Part shown: piece after piece, positions 1 to 6,491 of the stretch
Numbering within the stretch: the stretch's first letter is position 1
Layout of the letters: every line of letters begins with the position of its first letter
NCBI GenBank assembly: GCA_021107335.1
Contig: JAIOSZ010000026.1
Location: 1 to 12,559, forward strand
Length of the DNA: 12,559 nucleotides
Reading direction: 5' to 3'
DNA from: Desulfuromonadaceae bacterium
Lineage (GTDB): Bacteria; Desulfobacterota; Desulfuromonadia; Desulfuromonadales; Syntrophotaleaceae
The notes under the pieces: model-generated
Database searches by the model: none
The model's input: the letters and a program-made list of their open reading frames with translations, nothing else
Told to the model about the DNA's origin: nothing
Translations under genes and position numbers: made by a program

Positions 1-534
1 ATTCTGCGTCGGTTGGAAGCCCCGTCTTCCATGGCCGACCTCGCCCATTTGTGGGACCACCCTCATGAAACAGTCCGTCAAGAGGTGCTGAAAACAGCTC
101 TTGTTTTCCAGTATCCGCAAGGCAGTAACTATCTTCTTGAGGAATTCACTCATCCCGAATTTCAACGCCGCCTCTCTGCAGTAAAGATGGCCCGGCACTG
201 CCAAAACCGCACCGTTCGGGCCTTTCTCTTGATCATGCTTGGTGACCGGAACCTTTCCTTGCAGGGATTGCATCTAAAATTTGCAGCCCTCGATTCTTTG
301 GTTGAGCAGGGCACAAAAGACTTATTACCCCACCTCGAAGATCGCTTTCGCGCTTTCAGCCTGTGGCATCCCCGGCGTCTAATGCGCTTGCGTCAACGCA
401 TTCTGCGCAGCTTGCTGCATTTCTCAGCCGAAGATACCGAAACCCTGCTCAACAGACTTTCAAGCATTAAACGCCCAGCAGTAGCGCGCCTGGTTCGACA
501 GGCCCGAGCAGAGCTGTTAAAGGGGACATCGTGA
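1..534 (+). CDS. HEAT-like helical repeat protein, C-terminal part (5' end outside window)
   Basis: The reading frame is open from the first base (I-L-R-R before the first possible TTG start at 13), so the gene very probably begins upstream; 177 residues are visible. The product is predicted to be all helical. It has repeated units of amphipathic helices rich in Leu, Ala and Arg, for example the segments around HPHETVRQEVLKTAL, HPEFQRRLSAVKMARHC and LKFAALDSLVEQG, the pattern of HEAT/ARM-type scaffolds. No catalytic motif, signal peptide or membrane segment is visible. The stop codon overlaps the GTG start of the HD-GYP gene (GTGA at 531-534), so the two are translationally coupled and probably function together. 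By inference it is a protein-interaction partner or scaffold for the cyclic-di-GMP phosphodiesterase. The fold assignment is by eye, and no specific function can be given. Confidence 0.75.
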   Translation: MLRRLEAPSSMADLAHLWDHPHETVRQEVLKTALVFQYPQGSNYLLEEFTHPEFQRRLSAVKMARHCQNRTVRAFLLIMLGDRNLSLQGLHLKFAALDSLVEQGTKDLLPHLEDRFRAFSLWHPRRLMRLRQRILRSLLHFSAEDTETLLNRLSSIKRPAVARLVRQARAELLKGTS

Positions 535-1688
535 GCCAAAACCAATCTGCAGCCTGGCAAAATTTTTTCCGTCTGCTAGTGACGGCCGCCTCTAATACCG
601 ATCTTTACAGTCCGCAACATCCGCAGGTCAGCCGCCTAGTCGGCAAAGCCCGTGAACTGATCGGATCGCTGATGGGCTCCGATACAAGAATCAATATCAT
701 GCTCATCGATCAGAACATCATTCTTGGCAAGAGCCCTTTACCTGCGACCCTGCATACCATCCGTTTTGTCGACACCCTTAAAACCCGCGGCATCGAACAT
801 CTCAGCCTGCGGGGGGAAATTAACCAAGCGGAACTTCTGCAACTGATTCTGTTGTTAGCTAAGCGCCAGCAGCCCCCTCAATCGCCGCAAAATAGTACCA
901 ATTTACGATTCGGCAGCATCGACATGTCGAGGACCGGTCAGGGCGAAGGTGCAACCAGGGTTAGCCAACCGTCTACTGAGAGTGCCCTATTGCATTGTGA
1001 ACGGGACCGACTGGAGGAAATTTGCTCTGGAGCTAGCAAGAATCGCCCCCTCAGCGTTACCGGCCTGAAGGAAATCGTCATTCACTTTCTGCAGGCTCTT
1101 GATCAGGAACTTGATCCCCTGTTGGCCATTTTCCCCTTGCATAAGCAGGACCAGTATTCCTTCACCCACTCGACCAACGTCTGTCTGCTCACCCTGGCCC
1201 ACGCCCGCCGCCTCGGTCTCAAAGGCTCATTGCTACACGACATCGGCATTGCAGCGCTGTTGCATGATATCGGCAAGCTGTTTCTGCCTGTCGATATCAT
1301 CAACAAGCCAGGAAAGCCCAATGATGAGGAGTGGCAGATGATTCGCCTGCACCCGGTGCGGGGCGCAGAATACCTTGTCGGCACAGCGGGGGTCCCGCAA
1401 TTAGCGGTGGTAACAGCCTACGAACACCACATGAAATACGATCTGACCGGCTACCCTACTGTTAAAAAGAACTGGCAACAGCATCTGTGCAGCCACATGA
1501 CGACCATCGCCGATATCTTCGACGCCCTGCGCACCAAACGCTCCTATCGCGAGGCCATGAACGCAAGCAAGGTCAGGAAAATGCTGAGCGAGCTGGCTGG
1601 CCAGGAATTGCACCCGGAACTTTGCTCATCATTTCTGCAAATGATCGACGAAGTAACCATCCCTCCTTCCGTAGCCCAAACCCCATAA
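531..1688 (+). CDS. HD-GYP domain protein, predicted cyclic-di-GMP phosphodiesterase
   Basis: 385 residues. The GTG start is preceded by AAGGGG about 5 nt upstream and overlaps the previous stop. Residues about 10-110 form an N-terminal domain (pattern Y-S-P-x-H-P near 26-31) like those found before HD-GYP domains in other deltaproteobacteria. A Ser/Gln/Asn-rich linker (about 111-150) and a helical stretch follow, then the HD-GYP domain from about 205 to 375. Metal-site residues visible are H213 (HSTNV), H245-D246 with K249 (HDIGK), H274 (HP), H299-H300 and D328 (ADIFDA). The GYP motif reads HHMKYDLTGYP (299-309), where the usual form is HHExxDGxGYP, so Glu and Gly are replaced by Met301 and Leu305. 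The family hydrolyses cyclic-di-GMP to pGpG or GMP. No signal peptide or membrane segment is seen, so it is probably cytoplasmic. Activity is likely but not certain given the variant motif. Confidence 0.88.
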   Translation: MSQNQSAAWQNFFRLLVTAASNTDLYSPQHPQVSRLVGKARELIGSLMGSDTRINIMLIDQNIILGKSPLPATLHTIRFVDTLKTRGIEHLSLRGEINQAELLQLILLLAKRQQPPQSPQNSTNLRFGSIDMSRTGQGEGATRVSQPSTESALLHCERDRLEEICSGASKNRPLSVTGLKEIVIHFLQALDQELDPLLAIFPLHKQDQYSFTHSTNVCLLTLAHARRLGLKGSLLHDIGIAALLHDIGKLFLPVDIINKPGKPNDEEWQMIRLHPVRGAEYLVGTAGVPQLAVVTAYEHHMKYDLTGYPTVKKNWQQHLCSHMTTIADIFDALRTKRSYREAMNASKVRKMLSELAGQELHPELCSSFLQMIDEVTIPPSVAQTP

Positions 1689-1731
1689 AAGCACAACGGC
1701 CTTTCCCTAAGGAAAGGCCGTTGTGCTTTTT
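1687..1731. terminator. Bidirectional Rho-independent terminator
   Basis: A perfect 20-bp inverted repeat (1687-1706 with 1711-1730) around a 4-base CTAA loop. The arms end in A4 on the left and T5 on the right, so it can work on both strands. It lies between the convergent HD-GYP and acyl-CoA synthetase genes, and its left arm begins inside the TAA stop codon of the HD-GYP gene. Confidence 0.93.
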
Positions 1732-1813
1732 AAGTAGGCCAATCATCGCTGGCCCCGAATCCCCCTTTTAAAAAGAAGGATTTATATCATTTAAAATCCG
1801 TTTAAATACCCTA

Positions 1814-3478
1814 TCAAACAGAAACACTGGAGATTGCGACAGGAAGTTGCAGCTCAACAATAGCCAATTCCCGAAGTTTGAATTTCTGGATTTTACCGCT
1901 GGCGGTCATGGGAAATTCGCTAATGAAGGTGATATAGTGGGGAACTTTGTAATGGGCAATCTGGCCGCTGCAATAGGCCCGTATTTCCTCTTCGTCGCAA
2001 ACCAGCCCCTCTTTGAGCTTAATAGCCGCCATGACCTGCTCACCGTATTTGGCATCGGGAACCCCGTAGACCTGAACATCGGCCACCTTGGGATAAGTGT
2101 ACAGAAACTCCTCGATCTCCCGAGGATAGATGTTCTCACCGCCGCGAATAATCATATTTTTAATCCGCCCGGTAATACGGCAATAACCCTGCTCATCCAT
2201 CACCGCCAGATCTCCGGTATGCAACCAACCCTCTGAATCGATGACTTGAGCTGTTTCCTTCGGCATACGATAGTAGCCGCGCATCACTAAATAACCGCGA
2301 GTGCAAAGCTCCCCTTGTTGGTCTGACGACAGAGTCGCACCGCTCTCCACATCGACAATCTTCACCTCTACCTCGGGCAGTACCCTGCCGACCGAAGCAA
2401 CCCGTAACGCCAGAGTGTCATCGGTGCGAGTCTGGGTAATCACGGGCGAAGCCTCGGTCTGACCGTAGGCGATGGTAATATCTTGCATGTACATATCGCT
2501 CATAACCCGCTTCATGACCTCTACGGGACAGGGCGAACCAGCCATGATTCCGGTACGCAGACTGCTCAAATCGTAGTGACTAAAGCGAGGATGATCCAGC
2601 TCGGCGATGAACATGGTTGGTACCCCGTGCAGGGCGGTACAGCGCTCCTTTTCGACGGTCTGCAATACGGTTTCAGGATTGAAGATTTCCACCGGCACCA
2701 TAGCGCTGCCATGGGTAACACAGGCCAGCACACCCAGCACGCAACCGAAACAGTGGAAAAAGGGCACCGGGATACACAACCGGTCCTCGGCGGAAAATTT
2801 CATGCATTCGCCGATTTGGAAACCGTTGTTGATGATGTTGTGATGGGTCAACATCACCCCCTTAGGAAAACCTGTGGTTCCCGAGGTGTACTGCATGTTG
2901 ATCACCTCGTGCTCATCCAGGGAGGCTTTAACCGTCTGCAGCGTATCGTCTGTCACCTGCTCGGCCAATTTATCCAGTGCGGAAAAGGGCAGCATACCGG
3001 CAGGGGTTCCATCACCGATAAAAACTACATTATTCAGTTCCGGCAACTTATCGCTGCACAACTTTCCCGGGGCAGCGTCCGCTAGGTTGGGGATCACAGA
3101 CCTGAGGGTCTCGGGATAACTGGTACCCTTGAAACCCTGCACGAGAAATAGACTACGCGCATCGGACTGTCGCAGAATGTATTCTAGCTCGGCCGCCTGA
3201 TAGTTGGTATTGATCGTCACCAGAATGGCTCCGATTTTGGCAGTAGCAAACTGTAACAGCACCCATTCAGGGACATTGGTCGCCCAGATGGCAATGTGAT
3301 CACCCTTAGCGACCCCTAGAGCCAACAGGCCCTTGGCCAAACGATCACAGTGATCATTGAGTTGTCGGTAGCTGTAGCGCAGCCCGCGATCGGGATAAAC
3401 CAGGGCATCGTGATCAGGGTAGCGGCTGGCTATCTCTTCCAACAACCCGCCCATGGTGACATGTAACATTGTGCTCAC
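1814..3478 (-). CDS. AMP-forming acyl-CoA synthetase (fatty-acid/carboxylic acid CoA ligase)
   Basis: 554 residues, normal length for the ANL adenylating superfamily. It is expected to activate a carboxylic acid with ATP to an acyl-adenylate and transfer it to CoA. Signatures seen in order: the P-loop [11 protein letters not shown] (197-207), the A5 motif YGQTE (338-342), TGDL with the ribose-binding Asp423, the hinge GRIKN with Arg438, [13 protein letters not shown] (445-457), and the C-terminal catalytic lysine K529 in SGKIQK. The overall pattern resembles medium/long-chain fatty acyl-CoA ligases of the ACSF2/FadD-like group, but substrate cannot be read from sequence. The start is chosen as GTG because AAAGGA lies 8 nt before it; the in-frame ATG three codons on would be too far from that site. 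It starts 34 bp after the receiver-PilZ gene and is likely co-transcribed. No membrane segment is seen. Confidence 0.93.
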   Translation of the reverse strand: MSTMLHVTMGGLLEEIASRYPDHDALVYPDRGLRYSYRQLNDHCDRLAKGLLALGVAKGDHIAIWATNVPEWVLLQFATAKIGAILVTINTNYQAAELEYILRQSDARSLFLVQGFKGTSYPETLRSVIPNLADAAPGKLCSDKLPELNNVVFIGDGTPAGMLPFSALDKLAEQVTDDTLQTVKASLDEHEVINMQYTSGTTGFPKGVMLTHHNIINNGFQIGECMKFSAEDRLCIPVPFFHCFGCVLGVLACVTHGSAMVPVEIFNPETVLQTVEKERCTALHGVPTMFIAELDHPRFSHYDLSSLRTGIMAGSPCPVEVMKRVMSDMYMQDITIAYGQTEASPVITQTRTDDTLALRVASVGRVLPEVEVKIVDVESGATLSSDQQGELCTRGYLVMRGYYRMPKETAQVIDSEGWLHTGDLAVMDEQGYCRITGRIKNMIIRGGENIYPREIEEFLYTYPKVADVQVYGVPDAKYGEQVMAAIKLKEGLVCDEEEIRAYCSGQIAHYKVPHYITFISEFPMTASGKIQKFKLRELAIVELQLPVAISSVSV

Positions 3479-3512
3479 AGTTAAAATCCTTTAGTCGTTA
3501 GTCCCTGCCGGT

Positions 3513-4229
3513 TCAACAAGGAGCCACTAGTTCCTGCATGATAAACGAGCGGATCAAACGCATGTCTTCGAGGCTCATATCGACAAACTGAACGCCCATG
3601 CCTTTTGGCAGCCGAGGATTTTGCTGACCGTCTTCGGCATTAAGCCAGGCCACCCGGCCAACACAGCGAATCGGCCGCTCTTGCTCGGGCAGCAAAAACT
3701 CCAGACGCAAAGGCGTTGCCACCGGCGGCGGATCGACGGTTTCAATAAACAAACCGCCAGTACTGACATTGATGGAATATTCGCGCAGTTCCCGTTCTTC
3801 AGCACCAAAACCGTAATGCACACTGAGCCGTAGCGCGACCCGTGGTGCATCCCGTTGACTGACCTGCAGATGCCGGCGGCCGACTTCAATGAACAGCTGC
3901 CGGTTTAAGGGCTTCAGCAGAATATCATCGCAGCCAGCCCGCTCGCAACGCTGCAATTCTTCGCCCCGATCTCCCTTGGCCACCATGATAACCGGAATAT
4001 TCCGCAATTCCTGATGGGCTTTGAGGCGTCGGCAGCACTCATCGCCGCTTAGTTCAGGCAGGACAATATCCATAAAAATAAGATGGGGGCGTTCCTCGGC
4101 AGCCATTTCGTAAGCCGCCACGCCATTCCTGGCAAACAACAGTTCGTACTCATCTCGGTAAAGAAAGGATTTCTCGACCTCTCTGAACAGATCTCCATTA
4201 CTAACCAGCAATACTTTTTTCTTTGCCAT
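3513..4229 (-). CDS. Receiver (REC)-PilZ protein, predicted cyclic-di-GMP effector
   Basis: 238 residues in two domains. Residues 4-120 are a CheY-like receiver with the phosphoacceptor aspartate D54 (FMDIVLPE) and the conserved lysine K106 (LLKP). The usual acidic pair is S10-N11 (LLVSNGD) and the switch Thr/Ser is A84, so phosphorylation chemistry may be impaired. Residues about 124-235 are a PilZ domain with both cyclic-di-GMP motifs intact: RxxxR (R126-R130) and NxSxxG (N154, S156, G159). PilZ domains bind cyclic-di-GMP and change partner interactions, often affecting motility or surface behaviour. There is no DNA-binding output domain, so it presumably acts through protein contacts. The ATG start has AAGG 7 nt upstream. 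The gene is 68 bp after mog and 34 bp before the acyl-CoA synthetase on the same strand. The cognate kinase, if any, is not in the window. Confidence 0.9.
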   Translation of the reverse strand: MAKKKVLLVSNGDLFREVEKSFLYRDEYELLFARNGVAAYEMAAEERPHLIFMDIVLPELSGDECCRRLKAHQELRNIPVIMVAKGDRGEELQRCERAGCDDILLKPLNRQLFIEVGRRHLQVSQRDAPRVALRLSVHYGFGAEERELREYSINVSTGGLFIETVDPPPVATPLRLEFLLPEQERPIRCVGRVAWLNAEDGQQNPRLPKGMGVQFVDMSLEDMRLIRSFIMQELVAPC

Positions 4230-4297
4230 CGATAAACCTTGGCTGCAAACATCGGTTAAATAAATTAGGCAACAACACGAACTCGAGACTCAATTGA

Positions 4298-4798
4298 TCA
4301 CTGGGCGCAATCGGAAGGATCGCCTTTGAGTTTAAGTAACCCGTGTTCCAGAGCAGGCAGTACCACAGCCAGGTTCTCGCGAACCCCTTTGGGGCTGCCA
4401 GGTAGATTAATGATCATGGTCTGGCAACGCACCCCGGCCAAAGCCCGGGACAACATGGCATGGGGGGTGATCTGCATGCTGGTCGCCCGCATGGCCTCGG
4501 CCATGCCCGGTATCTGCGAGTCGACAACCCTCAAGGTTGCCTCCGGGGTCACATCCCGCGGACTCATACCGGTCCCTCCTGTGGTCAAAATCAGATCGAG
4601 CTTTTGCACATCGACCCAGTCCACCAGTTTGGCCACGATCAGCTCCAGGTCATCGGCAACAACCTGGTACTGCAGGACCGAGCCAAGAGGAGCCACCATT
4701 TCACGTATCACCTGACCACTGATATCCTCTCGCTCACCGCGAGACCCTTTATCAGAGAGGGTCAATATGCCAATGGCAAACTTTCCTGCATCGCTCAC
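4298..4798 (-). CDS. mog: Molybdopterin adenylyltransferase (Mog/MoaB family)
   Basis: 166 residues, close to the MoaB/Mog family length. Mog transfers AMP from ATP to molybdopterin in the cytoplasm, preparing it for metal insertion by MoeA. Family motifs seen are LSDKGSRGEREDISG (14-28), TTGGTGMSPRDVTPEAT (72-88) and NLPGSPKGVREN (131-142). The RDVTPEAT and IPGMAEAMR signatures fit the Mog branch better than MoaB, though the short length is MoaB-like. The start is GTG and overlaps the MOSC stop as GTGA; a strong Shine-Dalgarno-like GGGAGG lies inside the end of the MOSC gene, indicating coupled translation. The neighbouring MOSC gene supports a molybdenum cofactor role. No other moa/moe genes are in the window. 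Confidence 0.92.
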   Translation of the reverse strand: MSDAGKFAIGILTLSDKGSRGEREDISGQVIREMVAPLGSVLQYQVVADDLELIVAKLVDWVDVQKLDLILTTGGTGMSPRDVTPEATLRVVDSQIPGMAEAMRATSMQITPHAMLSRALAGVRCQTMIINLPGSPKGVRENLAVVLPALEHGLLKLKGDPSDCAQ

Positions 4799-5253
4799 AG
4801 AACCTCCCAGTCGCCCTCAAGCAATTCTATAACATCGCCATTAGCTACCGGGCCACCATGCAACACCCGGGCAAAAACACCTTCGCGGGGCATGACACAG
4901 TCCCCAGCTGGATAATAGATCTGACAACGTTGAGGGCAGACCTTACCGAGCTGGGTGATTTCCAATACAGCTTCACTGCCCATCTTTAATCGGCTACCGA
5001 TAGGCAGCGAACAAAGATCAAGACCTTCGGTAGTAAAATTTTCGGCAAAATCCCCAGGACCCACATCAAGCCCCTTAGCCAGCATTTTGGCGACACTCTC
5101 ATTGGCCAGAAGGCTGATCTGACGATGGCCGTCACCGCCGTGGCCATCACCTTGAAGACCAAAATCTTCCACCAACACGCCCTGTCCAACATCCTTTTTA
5201 CGCCCGCCCTTGGCTAGGCTGGTGCACACGGCGACAATTTTTCCCTTTATCAT
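4795..5253 (-). CDS. Stand-alone MOSC domain protein
   Basis: 152 residues, essentially one MOSC domain. MOSC (molybdenum cofactor sulfurase C-terminal) domains bind molybdenum cofactor or pterin and are thought to carry sulfur or pass cofactor to enzymes. Seen here are the N-terminal GLQGDGHGG (32-40), RQISLL (44-49), GPGDFAENFTTEGLDL (65-80) and the Cys-rich stretch GKVCPQRCQI (103-112, C106 and C110) with C119; C106 is the best candidate for the conserved functional cysteine. AGGAG lies about 6 nt before the ATG. The end overlaps the Mog start by 4 bases, a strong sign of shared function in molybdenum cofactor synthesis or delivery. It begins 29 bp after the upstream 325-aa gene. The exact biochemical role of such short MOSC proteins is not settled. 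Confidence 0.9.
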   Translation of the reverse strand: MIKGKIVAVCTSLAKGGRKKDVGQGVLVEDFGLQGDGHGGDGHRQISLLANESVAKMLAKGLDVGPGDFAENFTTEGLDLCSLPIGSRLKMGSEAVLEITQLGKVCPQRCQIYYPAGDCVMPREGVFARVLHGGPVANGDVIELLEGDWEVL

Positions 5254-5282
5254 ACTGTTCTCCTGAAAATCTAAAAATGAGT

Positions 5283-6260
5283 TTATCGTTTCTTTAATTT
5301 GGCATTAAGCATTCGCCTAGCAGCATTAGCAATCACCTGAGAAATATCACGACTTTTGCTGAGCGTTTTAAGATCTCGCTCGGATAGTATATTCATATAG
5401 CGCAGCGCCAGCGCCGGTGGAGTACGAGGATGAACAACCAGAGCCTGTTTGATGGCATAGTTCTTCATCCACTCCCGATTCATGGTAACAATCCGGATCA
5501 ACTCCTCATTACTGCTCTTGTTATTAACCACCGCCAGCACCTCCCCGTCGCTGACACGGGGGTTTTTCAACACCCCTGAGCAGACCAGTTTGTTGCTTTC
5601 TCGAACAAGCAATTTACGCCATTCCTTATCGCCGGTGAGGGCCGCTTTGACCTTTTCCGCAACCCCCATATGCATGATTTGCTGATAAACGGAATGGTCT
5701 TCCTCCTCGGTCTCCTCGTCCCAGTCATCCGCCTCCTGCTCAGCCTGGTCAGCAGCCCGGGACGCCAGCTCGTCAAAACGGGCCAGCCAGTGGCCATCGG
5801 CAACGGGATTGACTTCAAGGGCTTCACGCAAACCCTCGACCCCACAACGGGCATAGCGGTCGACCAGAAAACTGACCACATCGACACTAGAATGGCTGGC
5901 TACGGACAACAAAGTCTGCCGAGCCAACCCCGGATTATCAAGCAACAGCACCAATACCGAGGCGTCATCGGAACGTTGTTTGGCTATAAAATCGAGAACC
6001 TGGGGATGAAGTTCAGCGTCGCAGAGCAACGGGACCAAACGATAAGGCGCAATGCTCTTAAGAGTGCTAATAGCCAGATCGCGAACCTCCACCGCACCGC
6101 GATGGGCCAGCAGAAACAGGGCCAGAAGTTCATCGCTATTACAGAGTTGCAACTGACCGCCGGCCACCTCTCGCTGCTCCTCAAGAGAAGTGTCCGGACC
6201 GATCAATTGAGCAACGCGCGAGGATACTTTAAGTTTTCGGTCGGTAGTCAGATCTTTCAT
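5283..6260 (-). CDS. Conserved helical-repeat protein of unknown function
   Basis: 325 residues. The frame stays open upstream to 6485, but the ATG at 6260 is chosen because GGAAGAG precedes it and the extra 75 codons would run through the fusA terminator and the candidate promoter. The N-terminal part (about 20-165) is a series of Leu/Ala-rich helices resembling HEAT or leucine-rich-variant repeats (for example VEVRDLAISTLKSI, 57-70). A strongly acidic segment follows (about 172-189, with WDEETEEED), then a conserved-looking C-terminal half (190-325) containing VLKNPRVSDGEVL, NREWMKNYAIKQALVVHPRTP and ALALRYMNILSERDLKTLSKS. No enzyme motif, signal peptide or membrane helix is seen. I recall similar proteins in Geobacter-type genomes without a known role. 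It is the first gene of the run leading into MOSC, Mog and receiver-PilZ, so a link to one of those is possible but unproven. Confidence 0.82.
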   Translation of the reverse strand: MKDLTTDRKLKVSSRVAQLIGPDTSLEEQREVAGGQLQLCNSDELLALFLLAHRGAVEVRDLAISTLKSIAPYRLVPLLCDAELHPQVLDFIAKQRSDDASVLVLLLDNPGLARQTLLSVASHSSVDVVSFLVDRYARCGVEGLREALEVNPVADGHWLARFDELASRAADQAEQEADDWDEETEEEDHSVYQQIMHMGVAEKVKAALTGDKEWRKLLVRESNKLVCSGVLKNPRVSDGEVLAVVNNKSSNEELIRIVTMNREWMKNYAIKQALVVHPRTPPALALRYMNILSERDLKTLSKSRDISQVIANAARRMLNAKLKKR

Positions 6261-6330
6261 GGCTCTCTTCCGTGGGTTGCTTAAACCCCTTTTACCAGCA
6301 CAGATAATCGCTGGCGACAGCAGCCCTGGT

Positions 6331-6359
6331 ATTGTCGGCTGTTCTCCCTCAGCAGTCAA
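6331..6359 (-). promoter_or_regulatory. Candidate sigma70 promoter for the 325-aa gene and downstream run
   Basis: On the minus strand TTGACT (-35, 6354-6359) and GACAAT (-10, 6331-6336) are separated by exactly 17 bp. It lies about 70 bp upstream of the ATG at 6260 and just downstream of the fusA terminator, as expected for a new transcription unit. The -35 is strong and the -10 is off consensus. Confidence 0.5.
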
Positions 6360-6365
6360 GACACC

Positions 6366-6375
6366 TTTGTACAAA
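6366..6375. promoter_or_regulatory. Possible operator palindrome
   Basis: A perfect 10-bp palindrome, TTTGTACAAA, lies 6 bp upstream of the candidate -35 box of the 325-aa gene. Its position would suit an activator or repressor site, but a 10-bp palindrome can occur by chance and I do not recognise the regulator. Confidence 0.2.
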
Positions 6376-6416
6376 TTAGCCAAGCCACTCCAAAGGGCAA
6401 TACCCCAGATGCAGAC

Positions 6417-6450
6417 AAAAGCGTCCTTCGGCGGCAGCACCGAAGGACGC
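6417..6450 (-). terminator. Rho-independent terminator after the EF-G gene
   Basis: A perfect 11-bp GC-rich inverted repeat (6421-6431 with 6440-6450) around an 8-base loop. On the minus strand it is followed by TTTTGTCTG. It lies about 40 bp past the EF-G stop codon and separates the nadC-birA-coaX-fusA unit from the next minus-strand unit. The T-tract is short, but stem and position are good. Confidence 0.82.
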
Positions 6451-6491
6451 AAAATCGCACCTTCAACAGAAGATTGACTCTTCAAGCAACA

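Noticed and set aside
1234..1275. Repeated LLHDIG in the HD-GYP protein as a sign of a tandem duplication
   Set aside because: The stretch before HDIGK normally reads similarly (leading into AALLHDIGK), spacing of the domain is normal, and only one HD site is aligned with the rest of the domain.
1779..1799. Weak inverted repeat GGATTT/AAATCC near the acyl-CoA synthetase 3' end
   Set aside because: Only 6 bp and AT-rich; the strong 20-bp hairpin nearby explains termination on both strands.
2483..3085. 200-codon open frame on the plus strand inside the acyl-CoA synthetase gene
   Set aside because: Antisense to a clear conserved gene; composition rich in His/Gln/Gly without any family motif, typical of a shadow frame.
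5670..6284. 204-codon plus-strand open frame opposite the 325-aa gene
   Set aside because: Antisense shadow with no recognisable domain or ribosome-binding site; the minus-strand gene fits operon spacing.
6261..6485. In-frame 75-codon N-terminal extension of the 325-aa protein
   Set aside because: It would run through the fusA terminator and the candidate promoter, reads like non-coding translation, and the ATG at 6260 has a suitable ribosome-binding site.
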